Of a DNA stretch of 64,000 bases, positions 1-9,195 are shown piece by piece. The number at the start of each line of letters is the position of its first letter. Position 1 is the first letter of the stretch. The stretch covers positions 1,922,001 to 1,986,000 of the forward strand of contig NZ_CP017916.1 in NCBI RefSeq assembly GCF_002119525.1, in the 5' to 3' direction. Made by a program: the position numbers and the translations under genes. The notes beneath the pieces are model-generated. The model was not told the origin of the DNA. It was given only the letters and a program-made list of their open reading frames with translations, and made no database searches. The stretch is from Vibrio syngnathi (lineage in GTDB: Bacteria > Pseudomonadota > Gammaproteobacteria > Enterobacterales > Vibrionaceae).

Positions 1-465
1 CGTCATCACTAAGGTAACGAACGACATGGTTCTTGCGAAATCTTCACGGTCGAACATATCGCGCACAACCGCTTGGATAATAACCGCTGCGGCAGCACCT
101 GCAAAACCTTGAGCCGTACGAACTAACGTTAACGCTTCAATACCATGAGTCGTCGCACTCACGACAGACGCTATCGCAAAGAAGAGCACACCAATCAGTA
201 GAACTGGCTTGCGACCATAACTGTCGGCTAACGGACCATGTAACAACTGACCTAAAGCGAAACCTGCGGTGTACGCGGTAAGTGTGATTTGCACTTCCCC
301 TGCTGTCACACCAAGATCTTTGGCGATCGTTGGCATTGCAGGTAGGTACATATCGATGGCGAGTGGTGTCAAAGCACCAATAGCGCCCAAAACCAAAAAT
401 AGCATCCAACCTAACTGAGGCGTTTGTGGTTGTGAGCTTGGGGTCTGTGAGGTAGACGTTTGCAT
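1..465 (-). CDS. Bcr/CflA-family MFS drug efflux transporter (N-terminal part, cut by window edge)
   Basis: The minus-strand reading frame opens with ATG at 463-465 and runs off the left edge, giving the first 155 codons. After a short hydrophilic Gln/Pro/Thr-rich leader come a first membrane helix and a DMYLPAMPTIA segment, then LLHGPLADSYGRKPVLLIG, which fits the MFS loop 2-3 motif (GxLaDrxGrkxxl). This start is typical of the Bcr/CflA (DHA1) subfamily, inner-membrane proton-driven exporters of drugs or other small molecules. About 250 residues are missing, so the substrate cannot be guessed. The upstream region carries a 20-bp repeat cluster that may be regulatory. Confidence 0.85.
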   Translation of the reverse strand, partial: MQTSTSQTPSSQPQTPQLGWMLFLVLGAIGALTPLAIDMYLPAMPTIAKDLGVTAGEVQITLTAYTAGFALGQLLHGPLADSYGRKPVLLIGVLFFAIASVVSATTHGIEALTLVRTAQGFAGAAAAVIIQAVVRDMFDREDFARTMSFVTLVMT

Positions 466-513
466 AACTCTCCGACTAAGTACTAAGTTCTATGTGAGCA
501 GAGCATGCACGCA

Positions 514-596
514 GCAATATCCGAATATACACATAGCAATACACGAATATGCGCAGTGATACACGAATATGCGCACACATACATGAACATATAGTA
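514..596. repeat. Four imperfect 20-22 bp tandem repeats upstream of the efflux gene
   Basis: Units start near 514, 536, 556 and 576. The two central units share ATACACGAATATGCGCA exactly; the outer two are degenerate (atatccgaatatacaca and atacatgaacatat). The array lies 50-130 bp upstream of the minus-strand MFS start and downstream of nothing else, so it sits where promoter and operator elements are expected. The regular spacing of about two helical turns would suit cooperative binding of a regulator, but this is inference. Confidence 0.6.
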
Positions 597-678
597 ATAA
601 TGGCTGAAACTGTCCTAGTACCAGTCAAAATAATCAGCCGACGCTATCCTTGGTCGGCCACATCTATGGTAGAAAAGA

Positions 679-1374
679 TTACTTCCAGATAGAGTCTACT
701 TCTTCTTGTGTTAGGTAACGGTATTCACCCAACTCTAAAGACTCGTCCATCTCGATTTCACCAATACGTTCACGGTGCAGTGCTTCTACCTTGTTACCAA
801 GTGCTGCAAACATGCGTTTTACTTGGTGGTATTTGCCTTCGTGAATCGTTAGCAACACTTCACGCTCTGCACGTACTTCAAGGTGTGCTGGAAGTGTTAG
901 GCCGTCTTCGCTCTTAAGCTGGATGCCCTCTTTGAACTTTTCAACGTAATCGTCTTCAACAGGTTCAACCAACCACACTCGGTACATCTTCTCGCACTTG
1001 TGCTTTGGCGATGTGATGCGGTGAGACCACTTACCGTCGTCTGTCATTAAGACAAGACCCGTCGTATCAACATCTAAACGACCTGCAAAGTGCAGCTTGT
1101 CCATTTTGATTTCATCGAGTAATTCAAACGCAGTGCGATTTGAACCATCTTCATGCGAACAAACAAAGCCTTCTGGCTTATAAAGCATGATGTAACGTGG
1201 GCCGTGAACATTCAGTTCATTGCCTTGCCATTCCACAACGCACTCTTCAGTTACCTTGAGTGAGCCGCTTTTTTGGATGACATCGTTAACTGTCACTGCC
1301 TTGGATTTTAATAAGTGTGTTGCTTCTCTTCGAGTGACGCCTAATGCATCGCACAGAAATTTATCTAAACGCAT
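679..1374 (-). CDS. rsuA: 16S rRNA pseudouridine(516) synthase
   Basis: The protein starts MRLDKFLCDALGVTRREA, an S4-like RNA-binding domain (about residues 1-60), followed by a RsuA/RluB-type pseudouridine synthase domain. The catalytic motif AGRLDVDTTGLVLMTDDG is present with its Asp, as are HRITSPKHKCEK and HQVKRMFAALGNKV. These match E. coli RsuA along the whole length of about 231 residues. The enzyme converts U516 of 16S rRNA to pseudouridine. The start at 1374 was preferred to an in-frame upstream start because RsuA proteins begin MRLDKF. It is divergent from radD, about 97 bp away. Confidence 0.93.
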   Translation of the reverse strand: MRLDKFLCDALGVTRREATHLLKSKAVTVNDVIQKSGSLKVTEECVVEWQGNELNVHGPRYIMLYKPEGFVCSHEDGSNRTAFELLDEIKMDKLHFAGRLDVDTTGLVLMTDDGKWSHRITSPKHKCEKMYRVWLVEPVEDDYVEKFKEGIQLKSEDGLTLPAHLEVRAEREVLLTIHEGKYHQVKRMFAALGNKVEALHRERIGEIEMDESLELGEYRYLTQEEVDSIWK

Positions 1375-1471
1375 GAATACCTCAACTAATCTAAGTCGGG
1401 TATTATAGTCACCTTTGCTCAATTAGTTGAGCTATTTCACACTATTTGTTTTTCACCATACAAGACTCAAT

Positions 1472-3211
1472 ATGTATACACTCCGCCCGTACCAAGCTGA
1501 CTCAGTAAAATCAGTGATTCATTACTTCAGAAAACACCAAACACCCGCGGTTCTTGTGCTGCCTACAGGCGCAGGGAAAAGTCTTGTAATTGCAGAACTA
1601 GCAAGGCTTGCGAAAGGTCGAGTGCTGGTGCTTGCTCACGTTAAAGAATTGGTCGAACAAAACCATGAAAAGTATGAAGGTTACGGGTTAAAAGGCTCAA
1701 TTTTCTCTGCGGGTTTAGGACGAAAAGAGACAGACCAACAAGTAGTGTTCGCTTCGGTTCAATCTGTGGTTCGTAACCTCGATTCATTCTCTAACCAATT
1801 TTCATTACTGGTTATCGACGAATGCCACCGTGTTCCCGATGAAAAGACCAGTAGCTACCAAAAAGTGATCACTCACTTACGAGAGAATAATTCCGGCATC
1901 AAGGTGCTTGGGCTAACCGCGACCCCTTATCGTCTTGGTATGGGGTGGCTTTATCAATATCACACGCGTGGCCAAGTACGATCTGAAGAACCTAGGTTTT
2001 TTAGAGATTGTATTTTCGAGTTGCCGATTCGCTACTTGCTCGACGAAGGCTTTCTTACGCCAGCACGCTTGATTGATGCTCCGGTTTTGAGTTATGACTT
2101 CTCTCAGTTAAAACCAGCAAGCACTGGTCGCTATAAAGAAGCAGAGCTCGATATGGTGATCGAACAATCGAAACGCGCCACGCCACAAATTGTCGACCAA
2201 ATCATTGAGCTGGCCAAAGACAAGTTAGGGATCATGGTATTTGCTGCCACTGTTAGACACGCACAAGAGATCCTTGGCTTACTGCCAGAAGGTGAATCGT
2301 CAATCGTAATCGGCGACACACCAACTCTCGAACGTGACCAAATCATCAGTGACTTCAAAGAACGTAAAATCAAATTCTTGGTTAACGTATCGGTATTAAC
2401 CACAGGTTTTGATGCGCCGCATGTGGATTTAATCGCGATTTTGCGCCCGACAGAGTCCATCAGTTTGTATCAACAAATCGTTGGCCGTGGCTTACGCCTA
2501 TCCCCGGGTAAAAAAGAGTGTTTGGTGCTCGACTATGCAGGCAACAGTTACGATCTTTACCAACCTGAGGTGGGCGACCCTAAGCCCGACTCAGACAGTG
2601 AAATCATCACCATCCCCTGCCCTGCATGCGGCTTCAACAATAACTTCTGGGGCAAGCTAGACAGCAATGGCTTCTTGCTAGAGCACTTTGGCCGTAAATG
2701 CCAAGGCTACTTTACCGATGAAGACACTGGCGAACGCGAGCACTGTAATTATCGCTTCCGAGCTAAATATTGCGGTGAATGCGGCGCTGACAACGACATT
2801 GCCGCACGTATTTGTCACGAGTGCGATGCCACCTTAGTTGACCCAGATAAAAAGCTTAAGGAAGCGCTGAACTTAAAAGATGCGTTGGTGTTTGAATGTT
2901 TAGAGATGGATCTTAACGTTCTCAAGGACGACAAAGGTAAGTCGCAACTTAAAGTCACTTACCGTGGTGAAAACCAAGCGCAAGTGCATGAGTTTTGGTC
3001 ACTAACCACCAAAAAGCAGAAGCAGAACTTCAAAGACCAGTTTGTTCGCCCTCACCTTGCAGACAGACACCGCCCTTTTGAGGAAGCCTCACCAGCGAAA
3101 GTGGTTGCTCATCAACATAGATTCCGCCCACCTCAATTCGTGATTGCGCGTAAAGTCGGGCGTTTTTGGAAGATGAGAGACAAGATATTCGAAGACGAGC
3201 TGAAGCAATAG
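1472..3211 (+). CDS. radD: RadD/YejH-type DEAD/DEAH helicase
   Basis: This 579-residue superfamily 2 helicase starts MYTLRPYQADSVKS, as E. coli RadD does. Visible motifs are Walker A LPTGAGKS (about residue 33), DECH (Walker B), GLTATPYRLG (motif III) and QQIVGRGLRLSPGK (motif VI). The C-terminal third holds paired cysteines (CPACGF; CGECGADN; CHEC) that look like a zinc ribbon and are characteristic of RadD. In E. coli RadD acts in DNA repair and modulates RecA-mediated strand exchange. The ATG at 1472 was chosen over an upstream in-frame start because family members begin at TLRPYQ. Confidence 0.9.
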   Translation: MYTLRPYQADSVKSVIHYFRKHQTPAVLVLPTGAGKSLVIAELARLAKGRVLVLAHVKELVEQNHEKYEGYGLKGSIFSAGLGRKETDQQVVFASVQSVVRNLDSFSNQFSLLVIDECHRVPDEKTSSYQKVITHLRENNSGIKVLGLTATPYRLGMGWLYQYHTRGQVRSEEPRFFRDCIFELPIRYLLDEGFLTPARLIDAPVLSYDFSQLKPASTGRYKEAELDMVIEQSKRATPQIVDQIIELAKDKLGIMVFAATVRHAQEILGLLPEGESSIVIGDTPTLERDQIISDFKERKIKFLVNVSVLTTGFDAPHVDLIAILRPTESISLYQQIVGRGLRLSPGKKECLVLDYAGNSYDLYQPEVGDPKPDSDSEIITIPCPACGFNNNFWGKLDSNGFLLEHFGRKCQGYFTDEDTGEREHCNYRFRAKYCGECGADNDIAARICHECDATLVDPDKKLKEALNLKDALVFECLEMDLNVLKDDKGKSQLKVTYRGENQAQVHEFWSLTTKKQKQNFKDQFVRPHLADRHRPFEEASPAKVVAHQHRFRPPQFVIARKVGRFWKMRDKIFEDELKQ

Positions 3212-3230
3212 ACTCTAAATAAGCAATAGA

Positions 3231-3252
3231 AGGAGTATCGATACTCCTTTTA
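3231..3252 (+). terminator. Rho-independent terminator after radD
   Basis: A perfect 18-bp palindrome AGGAGTATCGATACTCCT is followed by TTTT. It lies 20 bp after the radD stop and just before the convergent 3' end of the GGDEF-EAL gene. Confidence 0.65.
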
Positions 3253-3278
3253 CTCCCATTCTCATAATCACACATGAA

Positions 3279-5660
3279 TTAACTTACTAAACCACAAACT
3301 AGATTACGCTCAGCTTTCACTGACTCTCGCGCCTCTTTTTCCATGTTATCAAAAACCTCAATGGCTAAAGTTGGCTTATGAATATAAAAACCTTGAATGA
3401 AGTCAATGCCTAACGCTTCTAAAGTTCTTAATTCTTCAATTGTTTCAACACGTTCCGCAACCACTTTGGTTTGACTCATTCCGGCCAACTCAACTAATGA
3501 GCTCACCATTTTTTTCTTAAATTCCGAACTGTTAATATTTTCTACGAGCGAACCATCTAATTTTATCGTATCAAAACAATCGCCGGATAATATTGAGTAA
3601 GACGAATAACCTGAACCAAAATCATCTAATGCGACAGTTATCTCATGGTTTTGTAGCCGCTCTATTATTTTTCGAAACTTTTCATCTGCACGATAAAAAA
3701 CCAGTTCAGTCACTTCAACACATAAACGGGAACGGATATAAGGGGGGAGATTACATAAACGATCGATAATACTCGTATCGAAAATCGTTTTAACCGAAAA
3801 ATTTAGAGAAATATGAACGGAAGAGTAGCACTCAAGTAAATCTATTGCGCTGGTCAGCATTCGAGAGTCTAGCTCCCTCTCAAGCCCATGAGAAGCGACA
3901 ACATCGAGCAATTCACCAGCAGAAACGATTTTTTCACGCCCCTCTTCGTCCTCCATCTTTAAACGACACAGCAGTTCATAACTTGAAGCTACACCCTTTA
4001 GAGAATGAATTTTTTGAGCAAAGCAAAGCAACTTATCCGAGTTAAGCAGTTCAACCGCTTCTACTCTAAGATTCGGTAAACTATAGAGCATAACCCCGTC
4101 TTGTTGTTGCCAATCTTGGTAAGGTTCATTGTGGGACTTTGCTTTACGGCAACAGTATTCAGCCTTGTAAATACAATCTTCGACAGATTCATTAGGACCA
4201 CTGCGGTAACGGCCAAAACTAAAGCTTAGAGCGTTTTCTGTTTCTTGTGTGAGCTTTTGTTCCAACAAATATTGTAGTAACTCTTCAGAAACTGACGTTT
4301 GGCAAATTAATACAAATTCATCGCCACCCACTCTATACGCCTGCCCTATGCCTTGTGCTGCAATTTTTTTGAAACGCATAGCCAAGTTTATTATCATTCG
4401 GTCACCCACATGGTGACCTTGACTATCATTGAGAAACTTCAATTGATTTGCATCGATATAATAATAACAACGAGAACATTCAATGACTTTTTTATACTCT
4501 ATCGACTTTCGATTAAGCAGACCTGTCATAAAATCTCTGTCAGAATTAGATAATAACTTCTTATAGTCGCCTAGATTTATGACTCTTAACTCCCCAAGAT
4601 CATAAACACACGCGAGCACAAAAGAAGCATGAGCTAAGTAGAATAATGCTTGTATTAGATAATAGTATTCAGGAATGAAGGAAATAGTCATTGATGATTC
4701 AAGAACAATCACAGACATAATAAAACAGGAAAGATAACTAATTATTATTTGAGCTTTATTATTAACTCCTTTTGATATCAAACAAAACGCAATAACAACA
4801 GCAGCAAGAATAGTACTAATTAAAAATTCAATAATTACATCAAAGTTTATATAAATTGAAAAAGATTGTAATAATATAAATGAAGAACAAATAATTAAAT
4901 GCTTAGTATTTACTCGAACGCTACTTGCAAAGACAAGCATTAAATAAACGCAAACCAAGGATAGTGAATAAGAAACGAACCAATAATCGCTTCTAAAAAA
5001 ACTTATGACATAAGTCCCCTTATCATCATAGCCATCCCATAAAAATCCAAACTTGTAAATATAGAACATAGAAAAAAACACTATATAACAAGTCATAAAT
5101 AGTGTTTTAGAACGTTTTATCGGCCAAACATAATAAACATAGACTAAGGATATTGCGCTCGCCAATATAAATAGAGATAGAATTACGCCATATTTAATGA
5201 CAAGTGATTGCTTTAGTTGGTGTTCTTTCGAAAATAACACGCTGGCATTGACAGTCTTACCTCTTGGAAACTTCACCAACACATAACGGTATTGAAAATT
5301 TTTTTTCAATTGTAACGAGCGATAGTACTCAAACAAAAACTCACCAACAACTTTACCGTCTTTATCAACAAAAAACAGCTCGCCAGACCGGGATGAAAGA
5401 GATTTCCAAACTAGGTGTTCATAGAATTGGTTGTCTGACGGTAGTGTAAGTTTAAGCCAACACGACTGATTAATTTCAGGGTTACAAGTAACAATTGGGC
5501 TCCATCCTTCTTCCTTATATAGGATGGCATCAACCGAAGAATCACTCACTACCATGCCATATTCGAAATCACTGATGCGTTTAAAATCTAATTCATCGGC
5601 GTGACTAGTGAATGTTATAAACACGGAAAAACATAGCATGCATAGCACTGTAAATGGCAC
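3279..5660 (-). CDS. Membrane-bound GGDEF-EAL c-di-GMP protein with 7TM sensor module
   Basis: The protein has 793 residues. A signal peptide (1-21) precedes a periplasmic domain (about 22-150), then about seven membrane helices between 153 and 355, the plan of 7TMR-DISM receptors. The GGDEF domain (about 370-530) has an intact GGDEF motif at 445-449 but no clear RxxD inhibitory site before it. The EAL domain (about 545-775) keeps most catalytic residues: ELL at 562-564, DDFGSGYS at 679-686, KLDGSLV near 700 and QGF near 757. AERVET replaces the usual AEGVET. It should make and/or break c-di-GMP in response to an external cue; which activity dominates cannot be told. It is monocistronic and ends convergently with radD. 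Confidence 0.9.
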   Translation of the reverse strand: MPFTVLCMLCFSVFITFTSHADELDFKRISDFEYGMVVSDSSVDAILYKEEGWSPIVTCNPEINQSCWLKLTLPSDNQFYEHLVWKSLSSRSGELFFVDKDGKVVGEFLFEYYRSLQLKKNFQYRYVLVKFPRGKTVNASVLFSKEHQLKQSLVIKYGVILSLFILASAISLVYVYYVWPIKRSKTLFMTCYIVFFSMFYIYKFGFLWDGYDDKGTYVISFFRSDYWFVSYSLSLVCVYLMLVFASSVRVNTKHLIICSSFILLQSFSIYINFDVIIEFLISTILAAVVIAFCLISKGVNNKAQIIISYLSCFIMSVIVLESSMTISFIPEYYYLIQALFYLAHASFVLACVYDLGELRVINLGDYKKLLSNSDRDFMTGLLNRKSIEYKKVIECSRCYYYIDANQLKFLNDSQGHHVGDRMIINLAMRFKKIAAQGIGQAYRVGGDEFVLICQTSVSEELLQYLLEQKLTQETENALSFSFGRYRSGPNESVEDCIYKAEYCCRKAKSHNEPYQDWQQQDGVMLYSLPNLRVEAVELLNSDKLLCFAQKIHSLKGVASSYELLCRLKMEDEEGREKIVSAGELLDVVASHGLERELDSRMLTSAIDLLECYSSVHISLNFSVKTIFDTSIIDRLCNLPPYIRSRLCVEVTELVFYRADEKFRKIIERLQNHEITVALDDFGSGYSSYSILSGDCFDTIKLDGSLVENINSSEFKKKMVSSLVELAGMSQTKVVAERVETIEELRTLEALGIDFIQGFYIHKPTLAIEVFDNMEKEARESVKAERNLVCGLVS

Positions 5661-5922
5661 TATAAAATCCTTATTAAATCAAATATCGCGTGGCAAAGGC
5701 CCCTGAAGTCCATATCCTTGCTAGTTTACCATGTTAATTATTTGTAATTTGTAAGGGAATGTAATAACGTCAATGTCTTACTACTGGTTTTAACGAATAA
5801 CTATCTAATACCTTGCACCTCACTACTTAAACAATAAAACACCACGTATGTTCACATTCATACTCCATTCATTTTCATTGTATTAAACTGCCGATACTTG
5901 CTTCTTTTACTAAGGCCACTGC

Positions 5923-6351
5923 ATGCAAAAACCAAGCGCTATACTCATCGGTATCGCTGTAGCTATAGGCTCGACACTAAGCTTCGCTCAAGATGACCAC
6001 CATAACGGTCATGATCTTATTCAAGATGTCCATAAAGCGGGAACCCGTATCGAATTTGAAGAAGATCAAGACGAAGTCTATGAAGCTGTGCGAGAAGGCT
6101 ACATTCGCCCTTTCTCAGAAATGTATGCTGCAGTTGAAAATGATCTTCATGGTCGAATCATTAAAGTAGAACTAGAAGAAGACGATGATATTTGGGTTTA
6201 TGAGCTAAAAATAAACTTCCAAAACAATATCATCAAAGTCGAATACAACGCCGAGACGTTGGAGATGCTCATGATTAAAGGCCGCAACTTTAAAGATGCC
6301 ATTAAGCACAACGAGCCATTAAGCACAATGAATGGTCATTCCAAGAATTAA
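5923..6351 (+). CDS. Secreted PepSY-domain protein, first gene of a two-component operon
   Basis: The 142-residue protein has a clear signal peptide (first 22 residues, cleaved after ...LSFA) and a PepSY-like repeat in the C-terminal half (HGRIIKVELEEDDDIWVYELKI followed by VEYNAETLEML). It is rich in Asp, Glu and His, including HHNGHD just after the cleavage site, which could bind metal ions. Eleven bases separate it from the response-regulator gene, so the two are very likely co-transcribed. It may modulate the neighbouring sensor kinase in the periplasm; that role is inferred from position only. Confidence 0.8.
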   Translation: MQKPSAILIGIAVAIGSTLSFAQDDHHNGHDLIQDVHKAGTRIEFEEDQDEVYEAVREGYIRPFSEMYAAVENDLHGRIIKVELEEDDDIWVYELKINFQNNIIKVEYNAETLEMLMIKGRNFKDAIKHNEPLSTMNGHSKN

Positions 6352-6362
6352 GAAGAACAATT

Positions 6363-7022
6363 ATGAAAATTTTAGTCGTTGAAGACGAACCTCGTTTGGG
6401 CCAACAAATTATTGAAACACTTGAGGGAGCAGACTGGGTTCCAGAGCTTTCTCAAGATGGTATCGACGCACTCTACCGCGCAACGTCAGAAGAGTGGGAC
6501 GTGATTGTCCTCGATTTAGGTTTACCTAAGCTTGACGGCCTAACCGTATTAAAAGGCATTCGAGACGAAAACATCAACACACCTGTGATTATCTTAAGTG
6601 CTCGTGACACACTAACCCAACGTGTTGAGGGCTTAAACGCAGGTGCTGATGACTATCTAACTAAGCCATTTGAGATGGTCGAGCTGATTGCCCGTATTCG
6701 TGCTCAACTACGCCGAGCGTCAGGCAGTGCTGCCCCTGTTCTTCAAATTGGTGATTTAAGCCTAGATACACGCAGTTCGAAAGTTTTGTGGCAAGGTCAA
6801 GCTATTAGCCTCACTGCTCTTGAATATAAAGTGGTCGCGTACTTCATGCATAACCAAAACAAGGTTATCTCGCGTACTGAGTTGGTTGAGCACATCTATA
6901 AACAAGACTTCGACCGCGATTCAAACACCGTTGAGGTGTTCATTGGTCGTATTCGCAAAAAAATCGCACCAAAGATCATCAAAACCGTTCGTGGGCTTGG
7001 CTACCAACTGAATGCTGAATAG
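6363..7022 (+). CDS. OmpR/PhoP-family response regulator (CarR/VprA-like)
   Basis: The 219-residue regulator has a receiver domain with acidic pocket VEDE (6-9), phosphoacceptor Asp51 in VLDLGLPKLDG, and the KPF lysine near 101. A winged-helix OmpR-type DNA-binding domain follows (about 125-217, ending RGLGYQLNAE). With the PepSY gene before it and a PhoQ-like kinase after it, it resembles the Vibrio cholerae CarRS/VprAB system, which responds to calcium and controls polymyxin resistance and biofilm genes. That assignment rests on recalled similarity and gene order. No gene symbol is given because several PhoP/QseB-like regulators look alike. Confidence 0.88.
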   Translation: MKILVVEDEPRLGQQIIETLEGADWVPELSQDGIDALYRATSEEWDVIVLDLGLPKLDGLTVLKGIRDENINTPVIILSARDTLTQRVEGLNAGADDYLTKPFEMVELIARIRAQLRRASGSAAPVLQIGDLSLDTRSSKVLWQGQAISLTALEYKVVAYFMHNQNKVISRTELVEHIYKQDFDRDSNTVEVFIGRIRKKIAPKIIKTVRGLGYQLNAE

Positions 7023-7150
7023 CCCCCCTATCTAATTACACTACAAGCAATCGTCAACGAAACTAAGTGTAATAGCCAATAAAATGGACAGCCTGTTCTG
7101 ATCATCGAAATACAATCAGATAACGGTGGGCAAAGACAGGCAGTAAATGC

Positions 7151-8497
7151 ATGAATCTAAAAAAAAGAACGCTTAAAAACATCAGTCTAAAAAGCCGCTT
7201 GCTCCTTGCTGCGGCTTTTTGGCTAGGTGCGATGATATTAGCGGCCGGCGTCGGTATCCCTAAACTGGTCAATGACTACCTTGTCGATGATATGAAACAA
7301 CAACTTAGCTTAACCATGGACGAGTTAACCGCCAATATCGAAACCAACGACAGCGGTAACTTAATCATGGCAGAGCGTCTGTCTGATCCTAGGTTTAACC
7401 AACCTTACAGTGGTATTTATTGGCGCGCATCTACCCAAGATCAAATAATTAGATCTCGCTCTCTATGGGACAAAGACCTCACCATCAAACGCTCTCCGAT
7501 TCATACTTCAATCAAAGGGCCTGAGAAAGAAAAGTTGATTTACATCGAGCAGTATATCTATCTGCCTGAATTGAACGACCCTGTCACGATCACCATAGGT
7601 ATCGATGAAGACCCTCTGGAATCCACACTGACCGAGCTTACAGGTCAAGTCTGGTTGATTCTGATGCTGTTGTTTGTTGGCGTGCTTATGTTGATTGGCA
7701 TTCAAGTCAGCTGGTCACTATTGCCACTCAGTAAGATGCAACGTGAACTGGTGATGCTAAGAAGCGGTGAGCAACAAGGGTTAAGCGATAACTACCCGAA
7801 AGAGGTTTCTCCATTAGTTTCTGACCTCAACGCCCTACTCTTCCACTATCAAGAGTTACTGGAACGAGCTCGTAACCACGCTGGAAACCTATCTCACGCT
7901 TTGAAAACACCGCTGTCGGTTTTGAAAAATGAGATAGAGCGACTTCCAGACGATGACAAAACATTGTTACAGCAACCCATTCATCAGATTCAGAACCAAA
8001 TAGATTATCATCTTGGCCGTGCGCGCATGGCTGGTGCAATGAACATTCTATCGGTGAAATCTTCACCTTGTGAGCGTGTTGAAGCGATCTCAATGGCGTT
8101 TGATAAAGTGTATGCTGCCAACGAAGTCACCATGATTAACGAGCTAGATTCTGAGATTGAAGTGGCGGTAGAGAAAACCGACCTTGATGAAATGGTCGGC
8201 AACCTACTCGAGAACAGTTACAAATGGGCGAACAGCATTATCCGAGTCCATTCGAATGAACTCGACGATGGCAACATAGAATTGGTGATTGAAGATGATG
8301 GTCAAGGCATTCCGGAAGAGAAGCTTGAGCAAGTGACGAAACGTGGCGTTCGACTTGATGAAACCACACCGGGAACAGGATTGGGGCTTAACATCGTGAA
8401 TGAAATGGCGCACAGCTACCGAGGCAGCCTAACGCTCAGCAAGAGCTCAATGGGCGGATTGAAAGCCTCTCTGGTGCTTAAACTAAGCAAAGGTTAA
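7151..8497 (+). CDS. Sensor histidine kinase (PhoQ/CarS-like)
   Basis: The 448-residue kinase has membrane helices at about 14-36 and 167-190 with a periplasmic sensor domain of about 130 residues between them. A short HAMP-like linker follows, then the H-box NLSHALKTPLSVLKNE with His249. The N-box (NLLENSYKWA), G1 (DDGQGIPEE) and G2 (GTGLGLNIV) are intact. The SHALKTPL form of the H-box is typical of the PhoQ group. The gene follows the response regulator after an unusually long 128-bp gap, so it may have extra regulation or a longer leader. Transcription should end at the strong hairpin at 8536. Confidence 0.88.
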   Translation: MNLKKRTLKNISLKSRLLLAAAFWLGAMILAAGVGIPKLVNDYLVDDMKQQLSLTMDELTANIETNDSGNLIMAERLSDPRFNQPYSGIYWRASTQDQIIRSRSLWDKDLTIKRSPIHTSIKGPEKEKLIYIEQYIYLPELNDPVTITIGIDEDPLESTLTELTGQVWLILMLLFVGVLMLIGIQVSWSLLPLSKMQRELVMLRSGEQQGLSDNYPKEVSPLVSDLNALLFHYQELLERARNHAGNLSHALKTPLSVLKNEIERLPDDDKTLLQQPIHQIQNQIDYHLGRARMAGAMNILSVKSSPCERVEAISMAFDKVYAANEVTMINELDSEIEVAVEKTDLDEMVGNLLENSYKWANSIIRVHSNELDDGNIELVIEDDGQGIPEEKLEQVTKRGVRLDETTPGTGLGLNIVNEMAHSYRGSLTLSKSSMGGLKASLVLKLSKG

Positions 8498-8535
8498 GTA
8501 AGCTAAACGCGCTAAGTAAACTAAGTAAACACGAT

Positions 8536-8571
8536 AAGCCCTAGCACAACGCTAGGGCTTAACTTTATTCT
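8536..8571 (+). terminator. Strong Rho-independent terminator after the two-component operon
   Basis: A perfect 10-bp stem AAGCCCTAGC/GCTAGGGCTT with a 5-base loop is followed by AACTTTATT. It closes the + strand PepSY-RR-HK operon. Confidence 0.8.
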
Positions 8572-8603
8572 GGTTTAACAAAGCGCTTCTTACCTCAATA
8601 TGA

Positions 8604-8984
8604 TTAGCTCATCGAGTGAAGCCCAATCATGTTGCCTTCCGTATCGCTCACTACACTGATAAAGCCATGCTCACCAATGTCCATTTTGGGTACTTGTAGC
8701 ACGCCACCATTGGCCGCAGCCAAACTTGCTTCTGTGGCACAGTCTTCACAAGAAAAGTAAACCATGGTGCTGTTGCCTCCTGCTTTCACTCCGGACATCT
8801 TACACAAGGCACCAGTAGCGCCATAGCTCTCCATCTCGCAAGGAAATACCCACATCTCAACATCAATTTCGGTTTCATTGACCAACTTGTCCAATGTCAC
8901 TTTAAATACTGACTCATAGAAAGTTTTTGCTCTTGCCATGTCATCGACATAAATTTCAAACCAACCAATCGGATTCATTTGCAT
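8604..8984 (-). CDS. VOC-family (glyoxalase/bleomycin-resistance fold) protein
   Basis: The 126-residue protein begins MQMNPIGWFEIYVDDMARAK and has the paired beta-alpha-beta-beta-beta units of the VOC superfamily, ending DTEGNMIGLHSMS. The start at 8984 has AAGGA seven bases upstream; an in-frame start 17 codons earlier lacks such a site. Many close relatives are annotated only as VOC family proteins, and the substrate is unknown. A cysteine-rich stretch in the middle (SCEDCATE) is unusual for the fold but may not be functional. The gene is monocistronic and convergent with the two-component operon. Confidence 0.8.
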   Translation of the reverse strand: MQMNPIGWFEIYVDDMARAKTFYESVFKVTLDKLVNETEIDVEMWVFPCEMESYGATGALCKMSGVKAGGNSTMVYFSCEDCATEASLAAANGGVLQVPKMDIGEHGFISVVSDTEGNMIGLHSMS

Positions 8985-9100
8985 AACGTTGTCCTTAGCT
9001 TTCACCACTTGCCCGCCCTTAATGAGCATAGTCAAAGTTCAATAATTTGTAGTCAAGGAGTGGTATGAGAGAGTTGGTTCGTATAGGTATCGTCCACTAG

Positions 9101-9139
9101 AAATTACAAAGCCTTGTTTGAAGGGAGTTCAAACAAGGC
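9101..9139 (-). terminator. Terminator downstream of the DedA-glycosyltransferase operon
   Basis: A perfect 12-bp stem GCCTTGTTTGAA/TTCAAACAAGGC (9111-9122 and 9128-9139) with a 5-base loop. Read on the minus strand it is followed by TTTGTAATTTC. Confidence 0.65.
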
Positions 9140-9168
9140 ACAAGTTAGTCGCTCTTAACTATCTATTA

Positions 9169-9195
9169 TATATCTCTTATATCTCTTATATCTCG
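9169..9195. repeat. Three 9-bp repeats overlapping the dedA-like stop codon
   Basis: The unit TATATCTCT occurs at 9169-9177 and 9178-9186, and as TATATCTCG at 9187-9195. The minus-strand stop codon of the DedA-like gene (9186-9188) falls within the array. Confidence 0.7.

Noticed and set aside
137..409. Open frame of 90 codons near the left edge
   Set aside because: It overlaps the MFS gene in another frame; the MFS translation has clear membrane and loop motifs while this frame has none.
514..596. CRISPR-like repeats
   Set aside because: Units are about 20 bp without spacers and no cas genes are present.
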